This document shows, one piece after another, positions 63,021-64,000 of a stretch of 64,000 nucleotides of DNA. The stretch spans positions 124,001-188,000 of the forward strand of contig NZ_FOTK01000007.1 in the NCBI RefSeq assembly GCF_900114535.1. Direction: 5' to 3'. Numbering within the stretch: the first letter of the stretch is position 1; every line of letters starts with the position of its first letter. A model generated the notes under the pieces. It was not told where the DNA came from, did no database searches, and saw nothing but the letters and a program-made list of their open reading frames with translations. Source of the DNA: Methylobacterium pseudosasicola (GTDB taxonomy: Bacteria; Pseudomonadota; Alphaproteobacteria; Rhizobiales; Beijerinckiaceae). The position numbers and the translations under genes were made by a program.

Positions 63021-64000
63021 CTACGCGCGCAACGGCACTGCCAGACGCCGCGAGTCCTCCGGCCGGTAAGTGCCTTTCGGGACCGCGCCCCAGCCTGCGC
63101 CCTGGGCGACGAGGTCGCGCGGCGCGAAGCCGAAGCGCTGGCGGAACGCGCGGCTGAAGGTCGCCGGATCGGTGAAGCCGCAACTCACCATGATCGACCC
63201 GATCCGGGCGCCGGTTGTCTGCATCATCACGATCCGGTCGTGGGCGCGGTCGAGCCGCGCATCGCGGATCGTGGCCGCGATCCCCTCCCCGCCGGCAAAG
63301 GCCGCGTAGAGGCGGCTGCGCGAGACCTGCAGGGCTTCGGCAAGGGCATTCGGACCGAAGTCGGGCTCGTGCAGCCGACGCTGGATATGCGCGAGCGCCA
63401 ACGAGCGCAGTGCCTCCGTCGAAAGCTCACCAGTGCCGGGCTCGGATTGCCCGTGGAGGATGCCCCGGAGCAGGTGCAGCACGCCTTCGACGGCGATACC
63501 GGTCTCCGCGTCCGACATGTCGGAAACCGACGTCGCCAGCGAGCCGAGATAGGCCTTCAGCAGCCCGTTCAGCGGCGTGTTGCCGAGCTTGCGCCCCGCG
63601 ACATCCTGCGGATTCCCGACCTGCTCCAGGAAGGCGGCGCGCGACACCATCAGGCGGATCTCCTCGTAGCCGTCCCGGCTTCCGGCAGCGCCCGGCTGGC
63701 CCATCGCGCGGAACGCGACGTCGCCGGTGCGCAGGAGCGTGCCGTTGTTGCCCTGCTCGACATAGCCCTGCCCGGCGGTGATCAGCATGATCGAGATCTC
63801 GTCGCCCCCGTCGCGGCGGATGTGCCGCGCCGCGCGTTCGACATCGATCGGGCCGCTGACGGTGCGCATGATCGTGCCGTGTGCGGACGCCGCGAGCATG
63901 CGGCTGGCCGAGAAGGGTACGATGGAGTCGAACGCCGTGATATCCCCGGCCGGCATTACGGTATCGCACCAATACTCGAACGCGTTGCTTGGCTTTACGG
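63021..64000 (-). CDS. AraC family transcriptional regulator, 5' end outside the window
   Basis: The C-terminal AraC DNA-binding domain is complete: ALRSLALAHIQRRLHEPDFGPNALAEALQVSRSRLYAAF and the second helix-turn-helix MQTTGARIGSIMVSCGFTDPATFSRAFRQRFGFAPRDL. The N-terminal part fits AraC_binding_2 (ligand) domains. An ATG exists at 63956, but the frame stays open to the right edge and reads PSNAFEYWCDTVMPAG, matching the start of that domain. I therefore treat the true start as lying beyond 64000. Its target is unknown. Confidence 0.85.
   Translation of the reverse strand, partial: VKPSNAFEYWCDTVMPAGDITAFDSIVPFSASRMLAASAHGTIMRTVSGPIDVERAARHIRRDGGDEISIMLITAGQGYVEQGNNGTLLRTGDVAFRAMGQPGAAGSRDGYEEIRLMVSRAAFLEQVGNPQDVAGRKLGNTPLNGLLKAYLGSLATSVSDMSDAETGIAVEGVLHLLRGILHGQSEPGTGELSTEALRSLALAHIQRRLHEPDFGPNALAEALQVSRSRLYAAFAGGEGIAATIRDARLDRAHDRIVMMQTTGARIGSIMVSCGFTDPATFSRAFRQRFGFAPRDLVAQGAGWGAVPKGTYRPEDSRRLAVPLRA

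Overview
The window is GC-rich throughout and looks like a chromosomal segment of an alphaproteobacterium of the order Rhizobiales, most likely Methylobacterium or a close relative. This rests on gene content rather than any search: the order adenosyltransferase - small membrane protein - etfB - etfA - 3-hydroxybutyryl-CoA dehydrogenase, a TIGR02302-type giant membrane protein, GapR, DUF1236 and DUF2852 proteins, and the hrcA/rph/rdgB/hemW group. No prophage, insertion sequence, CRISPR array or plasmid/conjugation gene was seen.

Left part (1-12.3 kb): a truncated glutathione S-transferase with a strong terminator, then a long run of minus-strand genes. ilvD (branched-chain amino acids) overlaps a Sel1-repeat exported protein. 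eutBC (B12-dependent ethanolamine ammonia-lyase), a transglutaminase-like protease, lutABC (L-lactate oxidation to pyruvate), poxB (pyruvate to acetate and CO2, electrons to quinone) and an isochorismatase-fold hydrolase follow. Together they suggest respiratory use of small C2/C3 compounds. A perfect 10-bp inverted repeat between poxB and lutA places the lutA ribosome-binding site inside a stem.

Centre-left (12.3-26 kb): cell-envelope and housekeeping genes: a coiled-coil membrane protein, the peptidase dcp, an extensin-fold protein, an L,D-transpeptidase, a lone receiver domain, yraN-rsmI, a penicillin-binding-protein activator lipoprotein, hemW, rdgB, rph and hrcA.

Centre (26-42.7 kb): two tandem chemoreceptor paralogues, a glycine-rich DUF1236 protein, an MHS-family transporter with an exported alpha/beta hydrolase, gapR, purC, a third chemoreceptor, and a low-GC 0.8-kb gap containing a near-consensus promoter and a CRP/FNR-like palindrome in front of a Crp/Fnr-family regulator. 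A PAS protein, a ketopantoate-reductase-fold protein and tRNA-Phe (with promoter and overlapping terminator) follow, then maf-yacG.

Right part (43-64 kb): the poly-3-hydroxybutyrate depolymerase phaZ, a low-GC methyltransferase, the 887-residue TIGR02302 protein, a lipid A deacylase-like outer-membrane protein, and the adenosyltransferase-etfBA-hbd block. Next come a quinone oxidoreductase, upp, a fourth chemoreceptor, a TetR regulator, a thioredoxin-like protein, a glycosyltransferase and an AraC regulator running off the right edge. PhaZ, Hbd, EtfAB and the adenosyltransferase fit with storage-polymer mobilisation and B12-dependent acyl-CoA metabolism, as known from methylotrophic Rhizobiales; that link is inference.
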